Shown: positions 1 through 12,475 of the stretch, piece after piece
Layout: every line of letters begins with the position of its first letter
Numbering within the stretch: the stretch's first letter is position 1
NCBI GenBank assembly: GCA_002286855.1
Contig: NRSV01000014.1
Location: forward strand, 186,001 to 250,000
DNA length: 64,000 bases
Reading direction: 5' to 3'
Origin: Bipolaris cookei
Taxonomy: Eukaryota; Ascomycota; Dothideomycetes; Pleosporales; Pleosporaceae
Position numbers and translations under genes: made by a program
Notes under the pieces: model-generated
What the model was told of the DNA's origin: nothing
The model's input: the letters and a program-made list of their open reading frames with translations, nothing else
Databases searched by the model: none

Positions 1-1618
1 GCGCATTAAATGTAAGCGCTGAGGCAGCGTACGCCTCGTAGCTATCAATGATGTACATGTAAGCGGACATGAAGATGCATATGTTGCTGAATCCGACGAG
101 GACTGATGCTGCGAGGGGCGACCATATCGAGATGGAGTTCTGATTTGCTAGTTAGAAAGGCTATAAAGAGTGAGATACGGTGGTGCTTACGTAGTCAGTC
201 CAGCCCATCCAGAAAAGGCCAATGGGTAGTGCGGGTGCGCCTACCATGGCGAAGAACAATCTCGATTCTCGGTGGATCAGTTTGCCGGATCCGTCGTCTC
301 CGTCTTGCTTGAGTTGGTGGAGGGTCCGGCGGTAGGCGAGTGGGACTAGGATTGCTGAGAGCGTGATTCCGATGAAGAGACCCATGAAGCAGATGTTGGA
401 GAGACCTTCGTTGATGCCGTAGGTTTCTGCGAAGATGAATGGGTAACTGTGAGAAAGTCAGTGTTGCTCAAGACTTTTAACTGAAGCCTTAGAAGATACG
501 TACCCATCCAGGAAAGTGAACAAGATTATATACACAATCGTCAAGTACACTGTGAATGCTACAACGATCGGTTGCGTGGAGAGGAGGAATGGCCGCAAGA
601 AACTCTTGGACATAAGCTCGCCCAGCGAGGCATGTGATGCTTCTGCTGCTGTCATGAAGCGCTCGTTTCTGGTAAGCTTGCGGAAACAGGCTGCTTTATA
701 GTGCAGGATTCGTGGAGCGAAGGATTCTTTTTTGAGAAGTAAGATAAGGGTGAACGTTGCGCCAACTAAGATCAGCGTTATCCATTCAGCCCATCTCCAA
801 TCGACAGATGGGTCGTAGCCAACATAAGCGCCTATGACGGGTCCTGTTTATCAATTGTGTTAGTGAAGTTTCTAAGATACCTTATGTGAACTAGACATGA
901 GTATCAAGGACTTACCGAAAACTGGCCCACCAAATGCGGGAATAGCGTACAACGGGAGCGCAAATGTCTTTTCAATTGGACTCCACATATCCCCTACCGT
1001 CCCGCCCGCTACCGTGAGCGGAGCACTGGCGGAGAATCCAGCCAAAAACCGGAAAACGAGCTGAGCGCCAAAGTTCGGCGCGAATGCTGCGCCCAGGATC
1101 CAACATCCAAAAATGAAAAGCGAAACAAGGTAAACGAGATATCGTCCCAGGAGCTCAGAAAGTGGACTAAGCAGCAATGCCCCCAATCCCATTCCAACCA
1201 AAAACAGTGCAGTAGCCAACGATTCCGCCACCTCCGAGACCCCAAACTCAGCAGTCGCACTGGTCAAGACAGCGGAGTCAATCGAGGAAGCGATAGTCGC
1301 CACAAACGCAACGAGGCAAACAAGCATGGTAGCGCCCACACGGTGAATCACAGACCACTTCTTTGGATTAAACGGGTCATCGGGACCAGCCCAATCAACC
1401 TGATAATACATCTTTCCATTGCAATCCTGCATCAACGTGATACCCGATATCTGCGTGAACAGTTCGCCCTTTGCTTCAACATCTCTGGATTCCTGTGCTT
1501 CTTGTTCTTCTGGCGTCCGAGGAAGATAAGTGAAAAATGCGTCGGGGGTGTCGGTTATACGTGAGAGTTCTTGCTTGACGTAGTGCTGGATGGCTCGGCG
1601 TTGGAGGAAGAATGCCAT
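1..1618 (-). CDS. MFS transporter, DHA1 drug/polyamine type (3' end cut by window edge)
   Basis: A plasma-membrane proton antiporter of the major facilitator superfamily, expected to export drugs, polyamines or similar small molecules. Exons read 916-1618, 504-843, 191-446 and 1-139, with the coding end lying left of the window. The N-terminal cytosolic tail carries the DDPFNPKKW motif typical of the DHA1 fluconazole-resistance/polyamine group. Hydrophobic helices follow, with the signature loop PLSELLGR between TM2 and TM3 and a Gly-rich PAFGGPVFG segment around TM5. The ATG at 1618 sits in a good context (CCATGG). All three introns have GTAAG/GTACG donors and AG acceptors of 51-72 nt. The substrate cannot be told from sequence. 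Confidence 0.85.
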
Positions 1619-2315
1619 GGCGAAAAGCACTTCTCAAAACTCTCAGGAAAGAAAGAAAGAAGGAAAGAAAAGAACAGGAGTTTTTTTATGAATAGTCGGA
1701 AAAAGATGCATTATGCATTCTCCACTCAACCCTCAGTCCCCCCGAGAAAAAATCGAAACTCCGTGGCGTATCCGAGACCACCCTCTTGGAGGCTTAACCC
1801 ACGGCTCCGCCTTCATGACAATATGTATGTGCTTGCGCTTAAAAATGGGCCCTTATCTGAAAAGTGGTGATGACAAGATGGCATTGCGGGTCTGGAATTA
1901 TGGGTTTTTGTGGCTTGTGGGTTGAAGCTTGGACCCTGGGTACTATGATGATGAACGCATGCTTTCCTCGGAAGGGGCAACACGTGTGGGAGAGGACAGC
2001 ATTAGTGGCGGATATAGCTTATTTCCGGGCATACATATAAGTGGGTATTGTTTTGAGCCGCATGGCTACTACTTATAGGGACGGTTACGGTTGTGAGAAA
2101 GAAGAAGAATGAGAGCATGTGGGGCACTGAAAAGACTTTGCACCCATGAGATTTGACCGCCACATATCAATCATAGAAATAATGAATATGTAGGTAAAAG
2201 ACAACATGACTTGACCAGCAATGTATAGCCAAGAATGCCCACGAAATTAATCAATTACCAAGTCGATACCCGATCAGTCATCGCAAGCCCATTACCGGAG
2301 CTCAAGAATCTCTAG

Positions 2316-4374
2316 CTAAGTCCTATCCATATTCGCAGTCTTCTCCGCATTGGACTCTGCATTAGAATGGTATTCACCTTCAGGAAGTTTATCAAGGCTC
2401 TCATCTTCCTTGTCCAGCGATCTAAACGTCCACGTAAACCCAATATAACCAAGGAACGTAAGAATAGCAATACCCGTGTACAACCACACCAGCAGTGGGT
2501 CATCAGCCAAAGGCACAAAAGCCTGAGCAATGGCAGACGAGAACGCGTGAGTGAACCAGAACATACCCGTCACGAACGAGCGCATGTTCCTGGGTGCCTT
2601 AGTGTACGCGTATTCCAATCCAGTAATGGAGGCAAAAATTTCAGAAAAGGCAATGAGAACGTATGCAGGGACTTGAGTCCATACCGATAGGTCTGGAGGC
2701 ACGTCACAGCTGCCTGCGTATTTACCGCAGGGCGACTTTTCGTAGATGAAGTGTTGGATGACTGCAGCGACCACCATCGAAAGCAGCGCGCAAACGAAAC
2801 CAGCTTGGATCTTCTTCAAGGGCGAGAATTTGATACCCCAATCCGCGAGCTTGGGGTAGATGACCTTGTCGAAAATGGGGATGAAAATCAGAAGGGTGAA
2901 AGGGTTCAGGTTGTGGACAATGTCGTTTGGTACGCCGTTGAGCTTCATAGTCGATGCTTGGGAGACCAGGTTGCTTGTCCTAAATTAAGAAGATCAGAGT
3001 CAGCTTGTGTCTCATATAGTTTAATGGTTCTTGGACGAACATTTGACTATAAGGCAACCAAAAGATGGGCAGCCAGAGGAACACCTCACAGGCCTTGATA
3101 CCACGTCGAACCTCTTCAACCCACGCATCATCAAATGTCATCCACGATGGCTTACTGGTCATTTTACTCGGCTTCGCGCTGTCCCAAATATTCGGGTCGG
3201 AGAAGTTCCTCCATGTGCGCACAGGATTCATCGAGAAACGACCTTTCAAGACCAATCCATACACTCTCAAGGACTTGAGAAGTACGTCGCCCTGTGGCGG
3301 CTTCTTGACGTAGTGTTTGCTAAATACGGCCATCAAGAGTGGGCAGAATGCAAAGAGAATAGTTGGTAGCGTGAATGAAAGCCAAAATCCGACGTATTTT
3401 TCGGCGTACACTGAGAGGAAGGTTAGCAGCTATGTTGCTCTTGTCAAAATCAACTTACCCATAGAGACTTGACCAACTAATGCTCCTACATTGATCAAAA
3501 GGTAGTAACGCATATAAATCCTGGAGTAGGTGATTCCAGGGTCGACAATGACTCGTTCTCCGTTCGGCTCGACGCGTATAGTCGCTCTCGGATGGCTAGC
3601 CTCATATTGCTCCGCAATGAGCGGCGAGATACAACATTTGAACAATCCAACACCCGCACCAAATAGAATCAGACCCAGAATAAACGAGGCAAGAGCTCCG
3701 TTCGGGTTTGGTCCCATGACTTGAGGTATGGCAGCGATGATGATCAAGATGTGTCCCAGTGTGGCAATGCAAATAGCCACGTAGATGGTCTTGAACTTGC
3801 CCAAGTACTCGTCCGCTAGCCAGCCACCTAAAAAATGTATTTAGCATAGATATAACGAATTTTGAAGTGGAATGCCTACCAACTAAAGGCATAATGTACG
3901 AAAAGAATGTATTGAATTGAGTCAGACCCGTACTGGCACGTTGACCCATTCCCAATGCTCCGGGCTGGCCATCACCAGCGGCTCCAGCTTCCGGGAATGG
4001 TCCAGTAGTAGGCATTGGCTGTTGAATGAAATTCACAAACACTGCGGTTGTTCCGTAGTATGCAAAACGCTCACACATTTCGACAACTCCGATGACGTAA
4101 ACTATCCATGTGGTTAGAAATTAACTTGAATGACGCAGAAACATATTCGGATAGTATACGTACTCATCCAGCTGACCTTTCCATACACGCGGCGAAGTGT
4201 CACCCATTCTTCATCAGTAGGATACTCCTCGCCATTGGGGCCGCGAAGACTCTCAGAAGTATTCACAAAGCCGTCTTTCTTCTCAAAACTTGCACTTGCT
4301 CTCACATCATTCTGAACGGCGGGAGTGGCTGCCAGAGCAGCATCCACAATCTCCAGATTGGCACCGGTCGACAT
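2316..4374 (-). CDS. ptr2: Peptide transporter, PTR2/POT family
   Basis: A proton-coupled oligopeptide transporter of the plasma membrane that imports di- and tripeptides. Five exons (4164-4374, 3880-4101, 3459-3827, 3041-3410, 2316-2979) join into 611 aa, the usual size. Family hallmarks are the early TM1 motif ERFAYYGTT about 75 residues in, the GRF-type loop, and late in the protein the segment TGLEYAYTKAPRNM, which corresponds to the conserved EFAYTRAPKNM block. The hydrophilic N-terminus holds the charged PTDEEWVTLRRV stretch seen before TM1 in fungal PTR2. Introns are 48-62 nt. It lies tail-to-head with the MFS gene on the same strand; nothing shows that they are functionally linked. 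Family assignment is firm, substrate range is not. Confidence 0.93.
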
Positions 4375-6261
4375 TGTGATGAGCGTTGAGTAAACGGACC
4401 TGAGCCCCGTGCAAGGGCCCCGTTCAGACTATTTATGTAGGTCCTTCCGACACAATTCTTTTGCCTTGTGAGCTGCCTCATTTAGCAAAGGCGTCAACGA
4501 TATGCCTCTGGGCACCGAAGACGCAGTCCGACATGTCGGACGCCCAGAGATAAGCATCAACATAGAGAGCAAGATTGTTCCTACAAAATATTCCTTCAAT
4601 CCGATCATGCGGCGTTGTGTGTGTGATTGGTGCCGAGTCGTCTTAGATAACGGGCGTTCGTCCTTGGCAAATGCTGCCAGGCTGAGCCAAGCGCAGAAGA
4701 TCCAATTGCATGTGCCGGTTAGATGCAAGAGTGCAACTTGTCCCGCCACCTGATAGCAGTCGAGAAATTCACGATGTATGGCATTCTAACCATAATTATT
4801 TCTTGATCAACCTAGAACGAACACCTTCCTTATCAAGTGCTGTCGACACTCTGGGCGGAGGATACAAGCTTCAAATATGAAACTCTCGACCCTCGGGAAC
4901 TCAAAAAGTGCCCTTTCATATTACTATACTTTCTTCAGTGTGCACACAATCTGCCCCACCACAAAGCTACTAAATGGGAATCTATACTGGCCTTAAGAGA
5001 CCTAAGATGCGATACTAGAATGACAATATGTGGCGTCTTGAGCTAATTTATAACACTATTAACAGATACTGAAATTAAGCCCGCATGAGATTGGTGGTGG
5101 TTGTGTTCGTGTTGCAATGCAGAAGAAAAGGTCGCCTGACTCCAGAGTGCCAATTCTACCCCACTTTCTACTTTCAATGCTTGTTACTGTGTTAGGACCT
5201 TGACCCGGAACTAGATATTAATGCAGACAACTGACCGACTCGTACAAAGATTGCCTTGGTTTCTAACCAATACAAAATTCTCAACTGCGGAAAGAGATAT
5301 GCAGAGACGCCTTTATTCACGCTCGTGTGTGCTCATATGTTACAATAAGATCTAACCTCCTCTACGATCATCGTGATGGATATTTTAAGTTGGCTCACTC
5401 CAGAATACTGACAGTAGGGCGATCTAAACCTTAGGTGGCTGAGAGATAGATACGATGACCTTCGGCGTCGAATCAATACGTTTTCAGCAACGTGAGATTT
5501 ATACCCATGTGTTATCGTAAGCAGAGATAGAAATCTTGAGATCTAGAGACTAAAGTCACTGTTTTACTTGGAAAGATTGTGTCACTGTATTCATGCTACG
5601 ACGGGAAGTTTTGAAAGCCTAAATCGATTTATACATAGAATTGTATCGATCCCAATGATGTTTACTTATCAACTTCGGAAATCAAGTGGCATATATCTAT
5701 GACTGGCATACTACGGCTATGTACTTACATCGGATGCATAGCACCTAAATTCCTTTTGAGCAAAACCATTCTTATTTGTGGTAGATATGGCGACATAAAC
5801 GAATGATGTCATCTTGCACGGAACTGTATTTCAACAAGATTTAAGTAGATGCCGTCTTCTTCCTTCTTTATCTTGTTTCATTTTAGAGGGAAAAAAACTT
5901 CAAATTCCTCTTTTTCTCGCGTACCGCTATTCTTTGAGCTTCCTTGATTGCGCTAGGCTATTCTCACGGAGAAGGAAATGTTGGTGTTTGTCATGTGACC
6001 TGAAGACTCTGGCTAACTAACTTGACACGGAGCCCCCAAACACCTTAGCGTGGACTAGACGAATGGTAGTAGTAATGCCTCTTAGGACCAAGTCATGTCG
6101 CATTTCTTTCTGCACAACCGACTTTCAAGAATAATCGCCATTTGTGACTAGGACTGTGACCACCGTATAGAAACGACGCAATACCCTACCGACTGTTCAC
6201 AGCACTTGGCTGCGCTCCAATCCGCACTTTAAATTGTTATCACCAACCCCCTTCCACCGAC
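4375..6261. other. Gene-free stretch, upstream of two divergent genes
   Basis: About 1.9 kb between the PTR2 start and the ankyrin-like gene. It is AT-leaning, and its only open frames are short and lack recognisable domains. It must hold the promoters of both divergent genes, but I could not single out a specific regulatory site. Confidence 0.5.
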
Positions 6262-6829
6262 ATGGATTCAGAAGGACCTGCTAGCACGGATATTAACGAA
6301 CTCACTCTCTTCAAGGAATCAGTATCCAACAAGCCTCTAGAAACCCGTCTCACGCTCATGCGCGCCGCTCTAGCTGCAGGCTTCTCCCCCAACGAACTAG
6401 ACCGCCGCCCCCGTGCTGAAGGCCGCGCACTGGACTGGGCAATCTGCGATGGCCGTTCTATCGACTATGCTGTGCTCAAGCAAAATCTTCCTGTTGTTGA
6501 ACTGCTGCTCGAAGCAGGCGCGGATCCAAGGCTTCCTTCGAGGGATGGCTCCTCACCGATCGATTCTTTAGAGGCCTGGTTTAAGCAGTACGAGATCCAT
6601 AGAGATTCATGGGCAACAGAGGATTTGGAGTTGAAACCTTTTTTTGAAAAGGCATTGGAAGCCATGAAGAAGGCGAGGGATGAGCTCGATAGTGAGTTCG
6701 TACTGATGCCCTGTTGTGGGCTTGTTGTTTGTTCGCTAACTCAAGGTGCAACTAGTGAAAGATGCTGCCATAGCTGCAGCGAAAGATAAGAAAGAAAGCT
6801 CGCTTTCTAATAGGCTGAAATTTTGGTGA
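6262..6829 (+). CDS. Small ankyrin-repeat-like protein
   Basis: A 167-aa predicted cytosolic protein in two exons (6262-6691, 6756-6829). Residues around 55-95 read as an ankyrin-type unit, ALDWAICDG followed by LPVVELLLEAGADPRLP, with a second partial unit after it. An acidic, charged helical C-terminus follows. The intron starts GTGAGT and ends at an ACTAG acceptor 14 nt after a GCTAAC branch site, which gives a Lys/Ala-rich tail ending KFW. Without splicing the frame would run into a Cys-rich tail that looks like read-through. Such short ankyrin proteins are common in fungi, and no function can be assigned. Confidence 0.7.
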
Positions 6830-7054
6830 TGCGGTTTAACTACAACAAATCACATTTTCGGGCTTATCATCATGCGAATACTGTTCAATAAAGGGTGGTC
6901 TTCTTTAAATACCCTCCAGACTCACAGGTTCCAGGCACATACATCAAAATCTCTCTCGCTTACTTAAGAATACAATGCAAAACTAGCTCACGAGCGTATT
7001 AAATTTATTAACGTATGAAGCATACCCCAAGCCGCACACCTCAGTTGCCAAGGT

Positions 7055-9064
7055 TCATAGCTCATCCCTCTTTCGCTTTCCGTTGGTCTCTTTTGGAACG
7101 AAATCCCAATTGGTACCAAAGTCCGGCATATCAAAATCTGATTCTGCTAGGACCTCTTCCTTCTTCTTAGTGCTCACCGACGTCAATGCTTCCAACAAGG
7201 AACCGTCATCTAGGTCGATTGCCCATATCATGGTTCTGCGATGGGTAACTACGTTAGCACAGCAATATAATAAGAGTAATAAATAGGCAAGAAAATTCAC
7301 AAATCGACTTACCCTCCCAAGCAACGCTGATTTGCATAATCTAGCTTAATCTTCAGCGTCTCAGCATCATCAAAGCTTGCCCACTGATTACCATCCCAGG
7401 TGACAATCTTCGCTGCAGCTTCGAGATCGTGCGAAACCTTTGCGCCATTATCGATGATTTTGTTGATCTCAGCGGCTGAAAGCACTCCTGGTGTTCCTGT
7501 GCATTCACCACCCTTCGCACCCTCGGTGAATTCACAGCCTGCATTCATGCAGTTGGAATCTTTCATCGTGAAAGCTAATTATGAAGGTTAGCAAAGGCAA
7601 TGATGGATGATGAAAATGGAGATTTACTTCGACCGTAGAAGCCTAGACCCATGACTACGCGAGCAGGGTTGATGTTGTTTCTCCAGAGAAGTTCGAGGCC
7701 TAGCTGAATTTCGGTAAGATTGGTGTGTGCGAAAGCGTATGGGCCGATCGACTTGACTGTGCTATCCCAAACACCGTCTGGACGATGTGATGTCAGCATA
7801 ATGTCCCCGTTGCAAAAGATGAAAACTGTCTTACGGATGTCATAAGTCATGATATTGAACCAATCTACCCATGGCTCCAGCTTGATGATGTCGAAGCCTT
7901 TCATGTACCAGTAAGATGCTGGCTAAGGGAGAATTAGTTACGCAGACTGCTTGATTTGATGAGAAGCCAACTTACGAGTGTGAGCGTAAGGCCGTAGTAT
8001 CGACCACTGCCGTTGAGGTGGTTGCGCAAATTCTTTAAAAAGGTTACATAATTCTCAAAATCTTCCGGAATACCTCCACGATCCTCTGCAACAGGGTATT
8101 CCCAGTCGATATCAACACCATCAAAATTATTGGCCTTCATGAATGTCACTAGCGACTCGAAAAATGAAGCTTGCGCAGAAGTGGATTTCGCAAGACCGGA
8201 GAAGGTGGTCCGGTATGGGCCAGGATCATTCATGGCCCATCCACCAATAGCTGCAGCAGACATAATCAGTAACAGGTTGAGTAGGGATTGGGTTGTGCTA
8301 ACCGATCCAGACTTGAAGGCCAGGCTGCCTTTCCTTCAGTTTGGTTACTCTCTTGTACATTTTGGCCGTCTCAGCATCCATGGCATCGATGCGGAATGTT
8401 GTTGGGTTGATAAGCGCGAATGCAAAGTTGATATGAGTGTATGCTCCAAGAGGGATATCTTCCGGTGGCATAGCTTTGCATCTATCAGTATCACTATGAA
8501 TTAATAGAGTACAAGGTTGCTTACTTCCACATGGTCTTTGCATATTCCAGCCCTCATAGTAGCCTATGAGTTTCTCATCGGCAGTCCTCGTATTACATTG
8601 AGGCGAAGGTGTGACAACCCCATTACAAAAATCTGAAGTCGTGCCACAAAAGCCGAAGTCGCTGCAGCACACGTTGAGAGGGCATGTTGAAGCATTGGAC
8701 CACTGGGCTCCCCATCCAGGATCACATTCACTTTTGTAATCGCACGTGGAAATACAGCCCTTACCGCAAAAGTCGGGACCAAGTCCACAAACAGCTTTGC
8801 CAGTCGTTTCGTCTCTAGATCGTTCATTAGTAAAGCGACATGTCTTTTTCCAAGGTAGACTCACAGGGCTCCACAGCATCCTATCTTGCAACCCTTAGTC
8901 TTACTGCATGTAAAGTCGTCGTCCTCGGCTGCCGCTTCAACGCCACCTTGAAGAGCGAACGTGCGAAGGCTGGGGTTTTCTTGGGCAAGAACAGAAAAGA
9001 ACTTGATTGACTGCAATCCCAAACCAAGCAACAATGTCCGTCTTGTAAACGACCCGACAACCAT
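7055..9064 (-). CDS. Secreted chitinase, CBM18 plus GH18 catalytic domain
   Basis: Hydrolyses beta-1,4 GlcNAc links of chitin. Eight exons (8865-9064, 8525-8814, 8303-8473, 7976-8250, 7835-7922, 7628-7777, 7313-7574, 7055-7235) give 538 aa. A hydrophobic leader spans about residues 1-27. A Cys-rich block with CGLGPDFCG and a chitin-binding type 1 (CBM18) core CPLNVCCSDFGFCGTTSDFC follow, at residues 75-130. The GH18 domain begins at IGYYEGW, has AIGGW near 221, the catalytic motif DGVDIDWEYP (acid Glu271), and MTYDIHG and MIWAIDLDD at its end. The N-terminal pattern is that of subgroup C (killer-toxin-like) fungal chitinases, but their own LysM modules and very long C-terminal region are missing. 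It is transcribed away from a multi-LysM gene. The protein ends KRDEL, an ER-retrieval-like tail. The exon 2/3 junction is the least certain. Confidence 0.92.
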
Positions 9065-10063
9065 GGCTGCAGAAGGATTATAACAACGTACACCAAGTTA
9101 CAACGCTGTTTTTTTCATAAACTACGAAAGAAAGAGTGACAATGGACTTCTACATCAACAACGGAGGGACTTCGCTGAGCTTGCTTCACAACCATTGCGA
9201 CCGCAAGCTCGGGCCTAGACAATAATAGCCTATCCAATTTCAAAATGGTGCTAGGAAGAAACGGTTCCTGCATTCCCCTGAAGGTAACATCGGCTAGTTC
9301 GCGCCTGATCTTGTCCCTTACAGCATGCAAACAGTGGCAAGCCAAAATTAGTAGAGTATGTTCAGTCTGTTCTTAGTCTAGCAGCCGAGCTGGCCTATCA
9401 TGGCTTGATGTCGATTATTGGGATGAACAGAAGGCCTAAATATGGACCCGGCAGCTGGGACTCCATCGGCACCCACATGCAAACTTGGTGGCCTGAATAC
9501 CAAGTCTTCATAAAACGTCCGTTATCTGGGGCGGCCTTAAGGCGCTGGGGTCAAAAATGCTAGTGAATCGGCCCGCGCACTGGCAGACCCTTTGCGAACA
9601 TCGATCCAACTAGCTTATTCTGTCGTATCGGTATTGTAATTTACACTTAGCATGGCCCCTGCATGAAAATTGCATCCTAGTAAACTAGCCCCACAGCTAC
9701 TCTGCTTGCAATCATTTCCACTTTGATCGCTCTAGTGCGTACACTACATACTAATTTGTTCCGCCGAACTGTCGCCCAAGGCATGCCATCGGTGGATACT
9801 CAGTTTACAGCTCGGGAGGAACCTTCTTCTAGTCTGCCTAAGGCTGCCAGCAGGGGCGAGGATATTTCGAGCACGTCTGGACTGATGGCAGGGGACGATG
9901 CTCATTAAACAGAATGCACAGTCTGAGGCTACCGTACCACCGACTTTGCCTGGAAGAGCTTGGCATTTTGCTGGCACGAGGCTTCCCCCATCTCAAGGTC
10001 AAGTTCATACCAGCTCACACCTGAGCTTTTGGGTGATTAACGACATACTCACACATTTTCGCC
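9065..10063. other. Shared upstream region of chitinase and LysM gene
   Basis: A 1-kb intergenic stretch between two divergently transcribed secreted-protein genes. Short open frames are present without recognisable content. The divergent arrangement is compatible with co-regulation, but I saw no specific binding site that would prove it. Confidence 0.5.
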
Positions 10064-12126
10064 ATGATTATGGTGTCTTTCTGGCGGGGCTTCGTTGCTG
10101 CGTCGATTTTTTTCAAGTTCAGTAATGCACAAACCAGCAGCCCTACAGGCCCTACACACCCTAACATTGCCAAAAACTGCAATGCTTTCCATACCGTCGT
10201 CAGCGGCGATGGATGTTGGGCAGTTGAAAACAAATATGGGATCTCGCACGCTAACTTCATCAAATGGAACCCTGATGTTTCTGACGACTGTTTGACCAAC
10301 TTCTGGCTTGGTTCGTCATACTGTGTCGGCGTTGGTGCACTTGCGAGTTCCAGTGTCAGGAGCAGCTCTGCAAGTGTGCAAGTCACGAGTTCCAGTATCA
10401 GGAGTGACTCTGCGAGTGTACCGGTCACGAGCGTACACAGCAGTACCATCAGCTCATCGAAGACCTCATTAGTAAAGTCTTCTAGCACACGGAAGCCTGT
10501 TACTCCTACTGCCCCATACTCCATTCGAGAGCCGTTAGTCACATGGAATATCTCAAGCACTACGGTGGAGTCTGCCTTTCCACCGAAGAAGACACAAGCA
10601 GGACAGATTGCGTACTGCAACAACTGGCACTTGGTGTCAGCTGGAGAAACATGTCAGCAAATTGTTGGTGCAGCTACTCGGGCAACGATGGCACAGTTGT
10701 AAGCCAAACTCCTGCTCTGACATTGACTGTAAGAAGAAGACTAACCGTTGGTGCTATGTAGTCTTGAGTGGAACCCAGCACTAGATAGTGACTGCTCTGG
10801 ACTCTATGACGACTGGTGGGTGTGTATTGGCATCCAGCCGCAGTCCATGACGGTGACATTCGAGTATACCACTACCGCCGCTCCTGTGGAAGTTCCCGAG
10901 CCCACAAAATATACGCCGACAACATACCCTGATGCAAACTCCAACTTCGTAGCTTCACCAACCCAAGCAGGCCTTGCTTCCAACTGCAAGGCTTTCCATC
11001 AAGCAAAAGATGTAAGCCTCCAGTATCTCTGGCGCGTAGATTTACTAACCAAGTGTGCTATAAAGGGAGAAACTTGCAGGCAGGTACTTCAGTATGGTCT
11101 CGTTTCGCAACAGCAGTTCTTTGCTTGGAATCCTGCACTCAATGGTAACTGCGATGGTCTGTGGTTGAACTACTATTATTGTGTGGCAGCCGGCGAATCT
11201 CTACCTGCGCCTCCCGTGGAAACAAAACGGCCTTCTTCGGTACTCCAAAACCAGATTAGTACTTGCAACACATGGTACAAAGCAGATGGTTCTGAGACCT
11301 GTGACGAGATTATAAGCATGTATGGTCGGTTCTCGAAAGACGACCTCATTAAATGGAACCCTACTGTCGGAACAAACTGTGGGGGTATAGTTGCAAACCA
11401 GTATCTCTGCATCGGTATCCCTGGAACACCGACTACTCGTACAACCAGTGTACCGAGTACTACTGCTCCCCCCTCTGAAATGCCGACACAGAGTGGCATG
11501 GTGGAAAATTGTAGTGATTTCTGGCTCGTTTCTCGGTAAGTTGTAACCCGTACAACGCGCTATATCCATACATACTAATGGGGTCACCAGATCGGATACA
11601 TGCGCTTCAATTGCTGGGAGCAAGGGAGCTACAGAGCTTCAACTCTTAACCTGGAACCCAGCACTAGGCACCTCCAAGTGTACGAACCTTACGCCAAACT
11701 TTTACATTTGTGTTGCCGTCGCGAGCGGAAGTGTGACTACTACGAAGCCTCCGACTTCAAACTCCGCATCATCCAGCAAACCTTCTTCTGCACCTGTCTC
11801 ATCCAGCGCAACAACGTCCGCTGATGTAGCCATTACGACGCCCTCTCCAACACAGGCGGGAATGGTTGCTGGTTGTAGGAGATTCTACTTCACTCAGGCC
11901 GGCGATGGATGCTGGGCCATTGCCAACTCTGCTGGCATTGCTTTGAAGTAAGTTGATGAATTCTGCTGCGTGGAAGAGTATTTGCTAATATTTTTTCAGT
12001 GACTTCTATAAATGGAATCCAGGGGCTGGTTCTGATTGTTCGACTCTGTGGTTGGACACCTGGTATTGTATCGGGATCGCTGGGCCAATCACTACAATCT
12101 CTAGTGGACCGCCCATGCCAACTTAG
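10064..12126 (+). CDS. Secreted protein with six LysM domains
   Basis: A chitin/GlcNAc-oligomer-binding extracellular protein. Five exons (10064-10698, 10762-11011, 11066-11535, 11591-11947, 12000-12126) give 612 aa. A signal peptide covers about residues 1-22. Six LysM units start near Cys39, 185, 287, 362, 444 and 547. Each follows the fungal pattern C-x(10-15)-C-x(n)-WNP-x(n)-C-x(n)-YC, for example WNPALNGNCDGL. Ser/Thr-rich linkers separate them, the longest at about 92-165, and these are likely O-glycosylated. No catalytic domain is visible. Such proteins can shield hyphae from chitinases, hide chitin fragments from host receptors, or tune self-recognition. The neighbouring chitinase fits the known habit of subgroup C chitinase genes to sit next to LysM genes. 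Confidence 0.93.
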
Positions 12127-12475
12127 TTGCCAGACTTTATTTGATAGCTATATTTGTGTGTAGAAAGTGTTTGATTCTTTGGAGTGTTAATATATACATG
12201 TATTATCCAGCGGAACTGTATCAAGAAATCATGATTATTGAAGTGCGATCGATATTGCTTTTGTCTCTATCGTTCCTCTCAAATGGTATGGGGTATCAAA
12301 GAAGTTCCTTATTACTTGGTATGGTGCTTTTTGAGCTGCTATCATAAAGTGAACAACGTATCTCATTAGCAACATGATAAATATTGAAGCTGAAGATGAC
12401 ATTGATGAGGGACATATTACTTAGAAATGTAAATAATACATAAAGAAAGAAAGAAAGAGTTGCATGAATAGCCAA
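12127..12475. other. Short convergent intergenic stretch
   Basis: About 350 nt between the ends of the LysM gene and the SGNH hydrolase gene. It is AT-rich, consistent with two abutting 3' untranslated regions. Nothing else seen. Confidence 0.5.

Noticed and set aside
4429..4749. 106-aa minus-strand frame upstream of PTR2
   Set aside because: No domain, leader or splice partners; composition looks random.
10015..10623. 202-aa minus-strand frame opposite the LysM gene
   Set aside because: Antisense shadow of the Ser/Thr-rich linker; the plus strand holds the LysM motifs and introns.
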